In this document: positions 1-6,495 of the stretch, piece by piece
How positions within the stretch are numbered: position 1 is the first letter of the stretch
How the letters are laid out: each line of letters begins with the position of its first letter
DNA from: Marinovum sp.
GTDB taxonomy: Bacteria; Pseudomonadota; Alphaproteobacteria; Rhodobacterales; Rhodobacteraceae
Length of the DNA: 6,495 nt
NCBI GenBank assembly: GCA_002684375.1
Contig: NYVC01000103.1
Coordinates: 2,224-8,718, forward strand
Reading direction: 5' to 3'
Notes under the pieces: generated by a model
What the model was told of the DNA's origin: nothing
The model's input: only the letters and a program-made list of their open reading frames with translations
Databases searched by the model: none
Position numbers and translations under genes: made by a program

Positions 1-579
1 ATTGAGACTTTTATGATGGCTTCGGTAGGCACTGTTTTGGGATGTTTCTTTTCATTGCCCGTGGCGTGGTTGGGGGCAGCAAACGTGACCCCCAATAAAA
101 TAATTCTCTATCCTTTAGGCCGGTTTATGATGGTGATCAGCCGCAGTGTTCATGAAATAGTCTGGGCACTGATCTTTGTCAGCGCAGTAGGCCTCGGTGC
201 GCTACCGGGCGTTCTTGCGATTGCTATGCGATCGGTTGGCTTTATCTCTAAAATCACTGCCGAAGCGATAGAAAACATCGACGCCAAACCGGTGGAAGCA
301 ATTCGTGCCACCGGTGGCAACGAGTTTCAGGTGCTGTATTATGGTATCTTACCGCAGATATACCCAGTGGTCCTAGCTACAGTAATCTTTGAATGGGACA
401 TCAATATCCGCCGCTCGGCTGTCATGGGACTTGTCGGGGCTGGGGGGCTTGGGCTCTTGTTTTTCCGCCAGATGAACAGCTTCAACTATGGCGGCGTGAG
501 TATGGTCATCTTGGCAATCCTGCTGCTAATTATGCTGGGCGAAATCATTTCGCATTACCTGCGCAAAGCCATTACTTAA
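1..579 (+). CDS. phnE: Phosphonate ABC transporter permease PhnE, first copy (5'-truncated by window edge)
   Basis: Inner-membrane permease subunit of a phosphonate importer that would work with PhnC (ATPase) and PhnD (periplasmic binding protein). The frame is open from base 1, so the ATG at 13 is probably internal: the residues before it (IETF) continue the hydrophobic, PhnE-like 'ETFMMASVGTVLG' segment. About 192 residues are visible and PhnE is usually 260-290, so roughly the first 80 are missing. Visible hallmarks are the R-S-V-H-E-I-V-W-A segment, the cytoplasmic EAA loop (VEAIRATGGNEF...GILPQ) that contacts the ATPase, and the C-terminal W-D-x-N-I-R-R-S...G-L-V-G-A-G-G-L-G block typical of PhnE. 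A second PhnE gene starts 10 bases after the stop, so the two are almost certainly co-transcribed and may form a heterodimeric channel. Substrate specificity cannot be read from the permease; the phosphonate assignment rests on family resemblance and on the phnA-phnY neighbours. Confidence 0.9.
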   Translation: METFMMASVGTVLGCFFSLPVAWLGAANVTPNKIILYPLGRFMMVISRSVHEIVWALIFVSAVGLGALPGVLAIAMRSVGFISKITAEAIENIDAKPVEAIRATGGNEFQVLYYGILPQIYPVVLATVIFEWDINIRRSAVMGLVGAGGLGLLFFRQMNSFNYGGVSMVILAILLLIMLGEIISHYLRKAIT

Positions 580-589
580 GGAAATAGCA

Positions 590-1429
590 ATGACTGGACA
601 AACAACTGCCGCGATAGTGAAGCAGAAATTGACCTGGTCTCGGTACAAATTTCCCGAATCTCTGTGGAGTTTTAGCACCATTTTGGCCGTGCTGGTATTC
701 CTGGCATACTCACTGCATTTTCTCAAAATTGACGTGCTTATGATGCTAGGGGCTTTGGGCAAGCTTGGTGGTGTGGTCGCTGCTCGTTTCTACCCCCCAG
801 AGCTGACCTATGTCACAGATCCCGGGTATCTCGCCTCGATCTTGGATACGTTACAAATGTCATTCCTAGGTGGGATCTTGGGCGTGTTTTTGGCTATCCC
901 ATTGGCCTGGTTCTCTGCCTGGAATGTCTCGCCGCACCGTGCGATCTTTTTCCCTATCGGTCGCCTGGGTGTTATCTCTTGCCGCGCCATCCACGAGACT
1001 ATCTGGACGATACTCTTTGTCTCAGTCCTAGGTTTTGGAATGCTTGCTGGGGTCAGCGCTTTGACGATGTTCTGCATCGGGTTTGCAGGCAAGCTTTTCT
1101 CAGATGAAATCGAAGCCGTTGATATGGGCCCGGTAGAGGCCATGCGTGCCGCTGGAGCAAATTCATTTCAGGTCTTCATATATGCGGTAGTGCCTCAGGT
1201 GCGCGTCGCCTTTACTGGCATCGCAATCTACACGTGGGATGTCGCATTCCGGGCAGCAACGGTTGTAGGTTTCTTTGGTGGCGGCGGTATGGGTTGGTAT
1301 CTTAAACGTAATGTCCAACAGTTGGAAAATCTGCGGGTCGGGGCCATTATCCTATCCATCATCGCCATGGTGCTTGTCGCAGAGTTCATTTCTGGCTGGC
1401 TGCGCAGTGCTGTGAATCGGGCTAAGTAG
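590..1429 (+). CDS. phnE: Phosphonate ABC transporter permease PhnE, second copy
   Basis: Second inner-membrane permease of the same importer, 279 residues, the normal PhnE length. The ATG at 590 has a strong Shine-Dalgarno sequence (AAGGA at 578-582, overlapping the stop of the upstream gene) with a 7-base spacer. The N-terminus is cytoplasmic and basic, with a first membrane helix at about residues 28-45. The transporter core starts near residue 80 (LDTLQMSFLGGILGVFLAIP). The R-A-I-H-E-T-I-W block is at 132-139. The EAA loop is at 182-203 (VEAMRAAGANSFQ...VVPQ). The PhnE C-terminal signature Y-T-W-D-V-A-F-R-A-A-T-V-V-G-F-F is at 214-229, followed by GGGGMGWYLKR and a last helix at about 249-270. 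It differs clearly from the first copy, notably in its long N-terminal extension and G-G-G-G-M-G loop, so the pair is not a recent duplication. Arrangements with two phnE genes are common in alphaproteobacteria. Confidence 0.92.
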   Translation: MTGQTTAAIVKQKLTWSRYKFPESLWSFSTILAVLVFLAYSLHFLKIDVLMMLGALGKLGGVVAARFYPPELTYVTDPGYLASILDTLQMSFLGGILGVFLAIPLAWFSAWNVSPHRAIFFPIGRLGVISCRAIHETIWTILFVSVLGFGMLAGVSALTMFCIGFAGKLFSDEIEAVDMGPVEAMRAAGANSFQVFIYAVVPQVRVAFTGIAIYTWDVAFRAATVVGFFGGGGMGWYLKRNVQQLENLRVGAIILSIIAMVLVAEFISGWLRSAVNRAK

Positions 1430-1470
1430 TCGCTCACCCTCACTACAAACTGAACTCAAAAAAGACCCTA

Positions 1471-1498
1471 TTGTGGCAAAATACAGGGAAAATATGAT
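1471..1498 (+). promoter_or_regulatory. Possible sigma-70-type promoter ahead of phnA
   Basis: In the 123-base gap between phnE and phnA, TTGTGG (1471-1476) and TATGAT (1493-1498) are separated by 16 bases. The -10 box matches the consensus at 5 of 6 positions and the -35 box at 3 of 6. Transcription would begin near 1505 and give a leader of about 45-50 bases before the phnA start. The gap has no convincing terminator, so read-through from phnE is equally possible. I saw no recognisable Pho box. The assignment rests on consensus matching only. Confidence 0.3.
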
Positions 1499-1552
1499 GA
1501 ATACGATGGCGTCTGCTTGCTTGATAGATACCGTTTATAAAAGGAATACCAA

Positions 1553-2797
1553 ATGAACCATGACACGCCGATTATTACAAACGGACGCAGTTATCCGATC
1601 CCCAAAACAACGGCGATTGCGATTTGCCTTGACGGGTGTGAGCCCGCTTATCTGGACGCGGCCATCGCCGATGGCTTAATGCCAACGCTCAAGCGCATGC
1701 GCGAGACCGGAACCGACCGTCTGGCGCATTCGGTCATCCCGTCGTTCACCAATCCTAACAACCTGTCGATTGCCACCGGCCGCCCACCCAGTGTGCATGG
1801 CATCTGCGGTAATTTCCTGTTTGATCCAGACAGTGGCGAAGAGGTAATGATGAACGATGTGCGCTTCCTGCGCGCGCCAACCATTTTTCAAAAGTTCTAT
1901 GAAGCCGGTGCCAAAGTGGCAATTGTGACGGCAAAAGACAAATTGCGCGCGCTTTTGGGATCGGGCATGGCGTTTGACGAAGATCGAGCGCGGTGTTTTT
2001 CCGCCGAGAAATCCGCCAGCTCAACCCTGACCGAGCACGGTCAAGATGCAGCGGCTGACTGGCTGGGCATGCCACAACCCGATGTCTATTCCGCACAGCT
2101 GTCCGAATTTGTCTTCGCCGCCGGTGTCAAGCTGATGCAGGAATGGTCACCAGACGTCATGTATCTGACCACCACCGATTACATACAGCATAAATATGCC
2201 CCCGACGATGCCGAAGCGAAATCGTTTTACCGGGTGTTCGACACTTATCTGAAGCAACTTGACGCAATGGGTGCCGCCATCGTCGTCACGGCCGATCACG
2301 GCATGAAGCCCAAGCATCTGGCCGACGGTTCGCCGGCAGTTGTCTATGTACAAGACCTGATGGATAACTGGCTGGGAGACGCTGCAGCGCGGGTTATTTT
2401 GCCAATCACGGATCCTTATGTGGTGCATCACGGCGCGCTGGGATCTTTTGCCACCGCTTATCTGCCCGAAACGGCTGATATCGCCGATATCGTCGCAAAA
2501 CTGCAGGCCACAGCCGGTATCACCGATGTGTTGACCAAAGCACAGGCGGTGGACCGCTTTGAGCTGCCCGCCGACCGTATTGGCGACATCGTTATGGTCT
2601 CGGGGGAAAACATGACCATCGGCACCTCTGAACACCGCCATGACCTTGCTGCCCTCGATGTGCCGCTGCGCAGCCACGGCGGTCTGACCGAACAGGAAGT
2701 TCCCTTTATTGCCAATCGGGTGCTTGATCTGCCAAGCCAGCCCGAGTTGCGCAATTTTGACGCGTTCTTCTATGCAACCACTGCAGCCGCCCTTTAA
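1553..2797 (+). CDS. phnA: Phosphonoacetate hydrolase (PhnA)
   Basis: Cleaves the C-P bond of phosphonoacetate to give acetate and phosphate; a cytoplasmic two-zinc enzyme of the alkaline phosphatase superfamily. It has 414 residues, the usual length. The ATG at 1553 has AAGGA at 1541-1545 with a 7-base spacer. The full metal set is visible: D27 (in CLDGCEP), the nucleophile T66 (in [14 protein letters not shown]), D209 and H213 (in TTTDYIQHK), D248 and H249 (in VTADHG), and H375 (in RSHGG). From memory, the Sinorhizobium meliloti enzyme has the same set shifted by exactly two residues (D29, T68, D211, H215, D250, H251, H377), which makes the call firm. N87 (HGICGN) and lysines K128/K130 (TAKDK) are likely substrate-site residues. 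The phnY start lies 20 bases downstream, so the pair forms one operon for the last two steps of 2-aminoethylphosphonate-type catabolism. The superfamily also contains nucleotide pyrophosphatases, but the TNPNN nucleophile motif and the neighbours favour PhnA. This is not the unrelated E. coli 'PhnA/YjdM'. Confidence 0.95.
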   Translation: MNHDTPIITNGRSYPIPKTTAIAICLDGCEPAYLDAAIADGLMPTLKRMRETGTDRLAHSVIPSFTNPNNLSIATGRPPSVHGICGNFLFDPDSGEEVMMNDVRFLRAPTIFQKFYEAGAKVAIVTAKDKLRALLGSGMAFDEDRARCFSAEKSASSTLTEHGQDAAADWLGMPQPDVYSAQLSEFVFAAGVKLMQEWSPDVMYLTTTDYIQHKYAPDDAEAKSFYRVFDTYLKQLDAMGAAIVVTADHGMKPKHLADGSPAVVYVQDLMDNWLGDAAARVILPITDPYVVHHGALGSFATAYLPETADIADIVAKLQATAGITDVLTKAQAVDRFELPADRIGDIVMVSGENMTIGTSEHRHDLAALDVPLRSHGGLTEQEVPFIANRVLDLPSQPELRNFDAFFYATTAAAL

Positions 2798-2817
2798 ATA
2801 CGGAAAGCCCACACACC

Positions 2818-4269
2818 ATGACACAAGATATAAAAATTCGTCACGAAGGCATGCGCATCGGCGGTGAGACAGTCTTTACCGATGCGGTTGTCGAAGTCCG
2901 CTATCCCTATACCGATCAGGTGATCGGCACGGTGCCGGCAGGCACGGCTGAGCATGCACGCAAAGCGTTTGATATTGCAGCCTCATACAAATCAACATTA
3001 ACCCGCTATGAGCGTCAGCAGATACTGTTCCGCGCCGGTGAGTTGATCCGTGAACGCCGCGAGGAACTGGCCTATTGGCTAACCTTGGAGCTGGGCATCT
3101 GTCAGCAGCATGCTCTGTATGAAACTGGACGTGCGTATGATGTATTTACGCTGGCGGGACAGTTGGCGATTTTAGACGACGGCCAAGTGTTTTCTTGCGA
3201 CCTGACCCCACAAGGTAAGGATCGTAAAATCTTTACCAAACGGGAACCGGTTGGCGTGATTTCGGCGATCACCCCGTTCAATCATCCGCTGAATATGGTC
3301 AGTCACAAGATTGCGCCGGCAATCGCAACCAACAATTGCGTTGTCTGCAAACCAACCGAATTGACGCCTCTGACCGCGATCGCACTGGCCGATATCTTAT
3401 ATGATGCCGGCCTGCCACCCGAGATGTTTCAGATCGTGACCGGCTGGCCACAGGACATCGGTGAAGAAATGATTGTCAATGATCAGATCGATATCATTAC
3501 CTTTACCGGCGGTGTCCCTGTCGGCAAGCTTATTGCCTCAAAAGCCGGTTATAAACGCACTGCGCTGGAACTGGGGGGCAATGACCCGTTGATCATTCTC
3601 AACGATCTCAATGATGCCGATTTGGAAAAGGCCGCCACAATTGCTGTGGCGGGGGCAACCGGCAATTCGGGCCAGCGCTGCACCGCTGTCAAACGCATTT
3701 TGGTGCAAGACTCTGTGGCGGACCGCTTTGTGCCGCTGGTGCTGGAAAAAGCCAAGGCGATCCGCTTTGGTGACCCGATGGATCCCGACACTCAACTGGG
3801 CTGTGTGGTCCATTCCCAAGCTGCAGAACTGTTTGAAAACAGAGTTTTAGACGCCGAACGTCAAGGCGCAGAAATCCTTTATCACCCCGGTCGCAAAGGC
3901 GCTTTGCTGCCACCGATTGTGATCGACAAAGTGCCACATGGCAGCGAGCTGGTGATGGAAGAAACCTTTGGCCCGATCGTGCCGATTGTTCGCGTACCCG
4001 ATGATGATGACGCAGTGATGCGCATCTCGAACAGCACCGAATTCGGCCTGTCTTCGGGGGTCTGCACCAATGACCTGCACCGCGCCACGGCCTTTATCAA
4101 CGGGCTGGACGTCGGCACCTGCAACATCTGGGAACAACCCGGCTATCGGATTGAAATGTCGCCCTTTGGCGGCATAAAAGACAGCGGCAACGGCGTTAAG
4201 GAAGGCGTATTGGAAGCGATGAAGTTCTTCACAAATGTGAAGACCTATTCACTGCCCTGGCCGCGGTAA
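2818..4269 (+). CDS. phnY: Phosphonoacetaldehyde dehydrogenase (PhnY)
   Basis: NAD(P)-dependent aldehyde dehydrogenase that oxidises phosphonoacetaldehyde to phosphonoacetate, the substrate of PhnA. It has 483 residues, typical of the family. The catalytic machinery is complete: N155 (TPFNHPLN), E251 (ALELGGN), the nucleophile C288 (GNSGQRCTA), E382 in EETFGP, and the late [10 protein letters not shown] motif at 448-457. R105, H156 and R287 sit where I recall the S. meliloti PhnY phosphonate-binding residues R108, H159 and R290, with C288 matching C291 at the same offset of three; this supports the specific substrate rather than a generic aldehyde. The ATG at 2818 has only a modest ribosome site (GGAAAG at 2802-2807, 10-base spacer). 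The ATG at 2851 has no better one, so the longer start is kept. The 20-base gap to phnA implies co-transcription and perhaps coupled translation. Without the context, the call would be a class-unspecific aldehyde dehydrogenase. Confidence 0.92.
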   Translation: MTQDIKIRHEGMRIGGETVFTDAVVEVRYPYTDQVIGTVPAGTAEHARKAFDIAASYKSTLTRYERQQILFRAGELIRERREELAYWLTLELGICQQHALYETGRAYDVFTLAGQLAILDDGQVFSCDLTPQGKDRKIFTKREPVGVISAITPFNHPLNMVSHKIAPAIATNNCVVCKPTELTPLTAIALADILYDAGLPPEMFQIVTGWPQDIGEEMIVNDQIDIITFTGGVPVGKLIASKAGYKRTALELGGNDPLIILNDLNDADLEKAATIAVAGATGNSGQRCTAVKRILVQDSVADRFVPLVLEKAKAIRFGDPMDPDTQLGCVVHSQAAELFENRVLDAERQGAEILYHPGRKGALLPPIVIDKVPHGSELVMEETFGPIVPIVRVPDDDDAVMRISNSTEFGLSSGVCTNDLHRATAFINGLDVGTCNIWEQPGYRIEMSPFGGIKDSGNGVKEGVLEAMKFFTNVKTYSLPWPR

Positions 4270-4372
4270 TCGACGTTATCTACATCGTATCTGACCGGGG
4301 GGGCGCTGGTCTCGGTCGGTATGCAGCTTATTTCGGCTGTCCGCCCACCGCCGTCACCCCCTGCGAGATTCC

Positions 4373-5212
4373 ATGAGTTTATCGCTGATTTTTATCGTCT
4401 TGATCGCGGCCTTCCTGCACGCGTTCTGGAACGCTCTGGTCAAAGGGTCAGGCGACAAGACGATTGTGCTGGGCCTGATTGCACTGGGCCATATGGTGCC
4501 GGGTATCGCCATAGCAGCGCTGGCACCACTGCCCGGATGGGACGCAGCCCCCTATATAATTGCCTCAACTCTGATCCATTGGGGATATTATTATTTCTTA
4601 AATCTCGCCTATCGAATGGGAGATCTGAGCCTTGTCTATCCCATCACCCGGGGTTTGGCCCCGGTCTTGGTGGCGCTAGGGGCGCAACTTTGGATCGGTG
4701 AAGCGCTGCCCGCCTTGGCATGGTTGGGAATTTTCTCGGTCTCGGCGGGGGTGATGATCCTGTCACAGGGTATTTTCAAAACGGGGCTGCCAAAAATATC
4801 GGTTGCCGCGGCAGTTATTGTCGCAGCCATTGTGGCGGCCTACTCGCTCGTCGACGGTGTCGGCGTACGGCTGTCAAAAAATGTAATGGGCTATATCGGA
4901 TGGTTGTTCACCGCCGAGGCTTGCGTTGCATTGTATATCTTCACAACCCGGTGGGCGCGGGTGAGAGCGATGCCGATAAAAACCTGTACGCTTGGATTCA
5001 TCGGCGGCGTTCTGTCGGCCACGGCCTATGCGCTGGTGCTTTATGTAAAGACTGAAGCGCCTTTGGGCACGGTCTCGGCCCTACGCGAAACATCAGTAAT
5101 TTTCGCCGCGCTGATTGGTGTCATTTGGTTTGGAGAGGGGCCAAAGATCCGCCGCCTTGTGGCAGCGGGGATCGTTGCAACTGGCACCATTTTGATCGGA
5201 ATGGCATCTTGA
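4373..5212 (+). CDS. EamA/DMT-type membrane protein, phosphonate-utilisation-associated
   Basis: Integral membrane protein of 279 residues built as two EamA-like repeats (about residues 5-130 and 143-277). About ten helices are expected, including ones near 3-21, 31-53, 58-78, 93-107, 114-131, 143-160 and 262-278. Visible family features are F-W-N-A-L-V-K at the end of helix 1, L-V-Y-P-I-T-R-G-L-A-P at 87-97, and in the second half S-A-L-R-E-T-S-V-I-F-A-A-L-I-G followed by FGE at 253-255. Length, sequence style and position next to phnA-phnY fit the family catalogued as 'phosphonate utilization associated putative membrane protein' (TIGR03340, recalled, not searched). Its substrate is unknown; uptake or export of a phosphonate, an amine or a pathway product are all possible. 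The ATG at 4373 has a weak GAGA site only 4 bases upstream. It is 103 bases after phnY on the same strand, so it is probably in the same transcript, although a separate start cannot be excluded. Confidence 0.85.
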   Translation: MSLSLIFIVLIAAFLHAFWNALVKGSGDKTIVLGLIALGHMVPGIAIAALAPLPGWDAAPYIIASTLIHWGYYYFLNLAYRMGDLSLVYPITRGLAPVLVALGAQLWIGEALPALAWLGIFSVSAGVMILSQGIFKTGLPKISVAAAVIVAAIVAAYSLVDGVGVRLSKNVMGYIGWLFTAEACVALYIFTTRWARVRAMPIKTCTLGFIGGVLSATAYALVLYVKTEAPLGTVSALRETSVIFAALIGVIWFGEGPKIRRLVAAGIVATGTILIGMAS

Positions 5213-5218
5213 CCTTGA

Positions 5219-5277
5219 CCAACAGGCGACCGCACAGCAGAGATGCGCTCTGTTGGACGCTGATAAGCGTATCTTTA
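5219..5277. terminator. Paired hairpins between convergent genes, possible bidirectional terminator
   Basis: Two perfect inverted repeats abut each other in the 62-base gap between the + strand stop (5212) and the restored - strand stop (5275). The first is CCAACAG (5219-5225) pairing with CTGTTGG (5250-5256) around a 24-base loop. The second is ACGCT (5257-5261) pairing with AGCGT (5266-5270) around a GATA tetraloop. On the + strand the second hairpin is followed by ATCTTTA, a short and imperfect T run. On the - strand it starts 4 bases after the stop codon but no T run follows. The position suits a shared terminator, but the T tracts are poor, so factor-independent termination is uncertain. 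Confidence 0.4.
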
Positions 5278-6495
5278 CCCCCTGACCCTCAACATTTCCG
5301 GATCATAGAGCGGCGACAGTTGCGCCTTACAGGGAACCCGCTGGCTTGCCACTTCTAATTCATAAGTGCATGATAATATGAAATTGCGATCGATTACCTG
5401 ATTGCTGCGCACAAAGCCCATGCCAATCGATTTGCCGATGGTATGGCCAAACCCGGCCGAACTAAGCCGCCAACCCGCACTCCGTTGCGATAGATCGCCT
5501 CGCGACCTAACAAGATCACATCCGGCGCAGTGGTGAAAATTGTCATCCGCTTTTTCACTCCGTCCGATGCCTGCGCCATCAACGCATCACGGCCCTTAAA
5601 GGCCAGATTGGTGTCAAGTTTGACCGCAAACCCCAGCCCGGCTTCAAATGATTTATGATCGGGTCCGATATCGGCAGACCACGCCCGAAATCCCTTCTCC
5701 AATCTCAGAGTTTCAATCGCGCGGTAACCTGCATTGCGCAGGGCGTGTATCGCTCCCGCATGATCGATCGCATCATTGACAGCGGCTGCATATTCCGTCG
5801 GCAGATGTAATTCCCATCCCAGTTCGCCAACATAGCTGACCCGAAGCGCTGAGACCGGACAGCCTGCAATGCCGATGGTTTTCGCCGCGCCAAAAGGCAA
5901 CACATTATTGCTGATATCATCGCTGGTGATCGCTTGCAGGATCGGGCGGGCGTTCGGTCCAAACAATGACAAAACCGCATAGGCAGAGGTCACATCCACC
6001 AATTGTGCATTCATCCCAGCCGGTATGTTTTTACTGATATGATCAAAATCATGCGTTACAAAGCCGGTGCCGGTAACACTATAACATTTGTTTTCAGCCA
6101 TCCGCACACAGGTAAGATCACATTCAATACCACCTTGGTCGTTCAGCATCTGGGTATAGACCAGCGACCCCACGGGTTTGGACATATCATTGGCGGCAAT
6201 CCAGTTCAGCGCCGCCTCGGCATCCGGCTTCTTGAGCACGAACTTGCCCAAGAATGTCTGATCAAACAACACCGCGGCCTCGCGCGCAGCACGGTGCTCA
6301 CGGCCTACTGCGGCATGCCAGTTGGGGCGTTCAAACGTATAGATATCACGCTGTTGCTCGGCCGCATCAGGGTCCGCATACAAATTGGGCCGTTCCCAGC
6401 CAAGTTTTTCGCCAAAAACTGCGCCATCCGCTTTAAGCCTGTCATATAGTGGCGATTTCCGACATGGACATCCACTGTCATGCTCTTCTGCGGGC
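5275..6495 (-). pseudogene. Dimethylglycine/sarcosine dehydrogenase-like flavoprotein, C-terminal half, frameshifted and cut by window edge
   Basis: The - strand frame is open from the right edge (first full codon at 6494) and continues past 6383, where a TTG could be mistaken for a start, so the N-terminal FAD domain lies outside the window. Landmarks in order are S-P-L-Y-D-R-L-K, G-A-V-F-G-E-K-L-G-W-E-R-P-N, F-G-K-F-equivalent LGKFVLKKPDAEAALNW, the GcvT folate-domain segment GGIECDLTCVRM, V-L-S-L-F-G-P-N-A-R, R-V-S-Y-V-G-E-L-G-W-E-L-H, and L-R-L-E-K-G-F-R-A-W. These are typical of DMGDH/SARDH-type enzymes, which demethylate N-methylglycines and pass the one-carbon unit to tetrahydrofolate. 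About 406 residues are visible, roughly half of a usual protein of about 800. At 5458-5461 the frame shifts: as written, translation ends at 5394 after about 20 nonsense residues. The family tail (AGFGHTIGKSIGMGFV ... YELEV ... SPLYDPEM) continues in another frame to TAA at 5275-5277. The exact substrate is uncertain, and whether the gene is really dead depends on the base call. Confidence 0.85.
5455..5465 (-). other. Frameshift site (apparent loss of one T on the coding strand)
   Basis: Read on the - strand, the bases here are TTA GTT CG GCC, which gives L-V-R-P-G in the upstream frame. One extra T (GTT TCG GCC) would give G-G-L-V-S-A-G-F-G-H-T-I-G, the expected run of this GcvT-domain family, and joins the upstream frame to 60 further in-frame codons ending at 5278. 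The missing base would turn a run of three T into two, so either a real deletion or a homopolymer sequencing error would explain it. Confidence 0.8.

Noticed and set aside
1517..1540. TTGCTT and TTATAA just before phnA as promoter boxes.
   Set aside because: The spacer is only 12 bases, too short for a sigma-70 promoter, and the second box abuts the ribosome site.
2477..2496. Tandem GATATCGCC/GATATCGTC repeat inside phnA.
   Set aside because: It simply encodes A-D-I-A-D-I-V in a helix of the protein; no sign of a separate DNA function.
2147..2824. A 225-codon - strand frame opposite phnA.
   Set aside because: It lies antisense to the catalytic region of a clearly real gene, and its translation shows no domain or membrane pattern.
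4293..4317. GACCG...CGGTC inverted repeat after phnY as a terminator.
   Set aside because: Only five base pairs around a 15-base loop, with no T run; too weak to call.
4270..4701. The frame of phnY stays open after its TAA stop, through a hydrophobic stretch (about 4288-4338) and on to 4701, with an ATG at 4321.
   Set aside because: From 4373 it overlaps the well-supported EamA-type gene in another frame and its product is arginine- and proline-rich without family features. The hydrophobic stretch is short. Chance read-through in coding-biased DNA is sufficient.
6381..6383. TTG at 6383 as the start of the - strand gene.
   Set aside because: The 37 codons upstream, to the window edge, encode conserved family sequence (SPLYDRLK, FGEKLGWERPN), so the real start lies beyond 6495.
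6003..6449. A 148-codon + strand frame opposite the DMGDH-like gene.
   Set aside because: It is antisense to a strongly recognisable - strand protein and has no family features of its own; a shadow of that gene's codon bias.

Overview
The window carries part of a phosphonate-catabolism locus from what looks like an alphaproteobacterium, perhaps a marine Rhodobacterales/Roseobacter-type organism. That placement is inferred from moderate GC, protein flavour and gene content, and has not been tested by a search. Four complete genes and one 5'-truncated gene lie on the + strand. One gene on the - strand converges on them; it is cut by the right edge of the window and broken near its 3' end.

Bases 1-1429 hold two consecutive PhnE-type permease genes of a phosphonate ABC importer. 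The first is missing its start, and the ATPase and binding-protein genes (phnC, phnD) presumably lie to the left. A 123-base gap with a possible promoter and a good Shine-Dalgarno sequence follows. Bases 1553-4269 encode phosphonoacetate hydrolase (PhnA) and phosphonoacetaldehyde dehydrogenase (PhnY), 20 bases apart. Bases 4373-5212 encode a ten-helix EamA/DMT-type membrane protein that resembles the 'phosphonate utilization associated membrane protein' family, whose function is unknown.

The inferred logic is import of a phosphonate through the ABC system, formation of phosphonoacetaldehyde by an enzyme not in the window (PhnW transaminase or another route), oxidation to phosphonoacetate by PhnY, and hydrolysis to acetate plus phosphate by PhnA. 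Unlike C-P lyase, this route uses no radical chemistry and releases both carbon and phosphate.

Bases 5275-6495 on the - strand are the C-terminal half of a dimethylglycine/sarcosine dehydrogenase-like flavoprotein with a folate-binding GcvT module. The reading frame is broken at about 5458-5461 by an apparent one-base deletion. The conserved last 60 codons survive in another frame, down to a stop at 5275, so the apparent non-coding stretch at 5278-5393 is displaced coding sequence. The true gap between the convergent genes is 62 bases and is largely filled by two adjacent perfect hairpins that may form a shared terminator.

I saw no tRNA, rRNA, CRISPR array, insertion sequence or obvious Pho box. 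I did not find a wholly new system. The most notable points are the frameshift, the uncharacterised membrane protein, and the missing entry step of the pathway.
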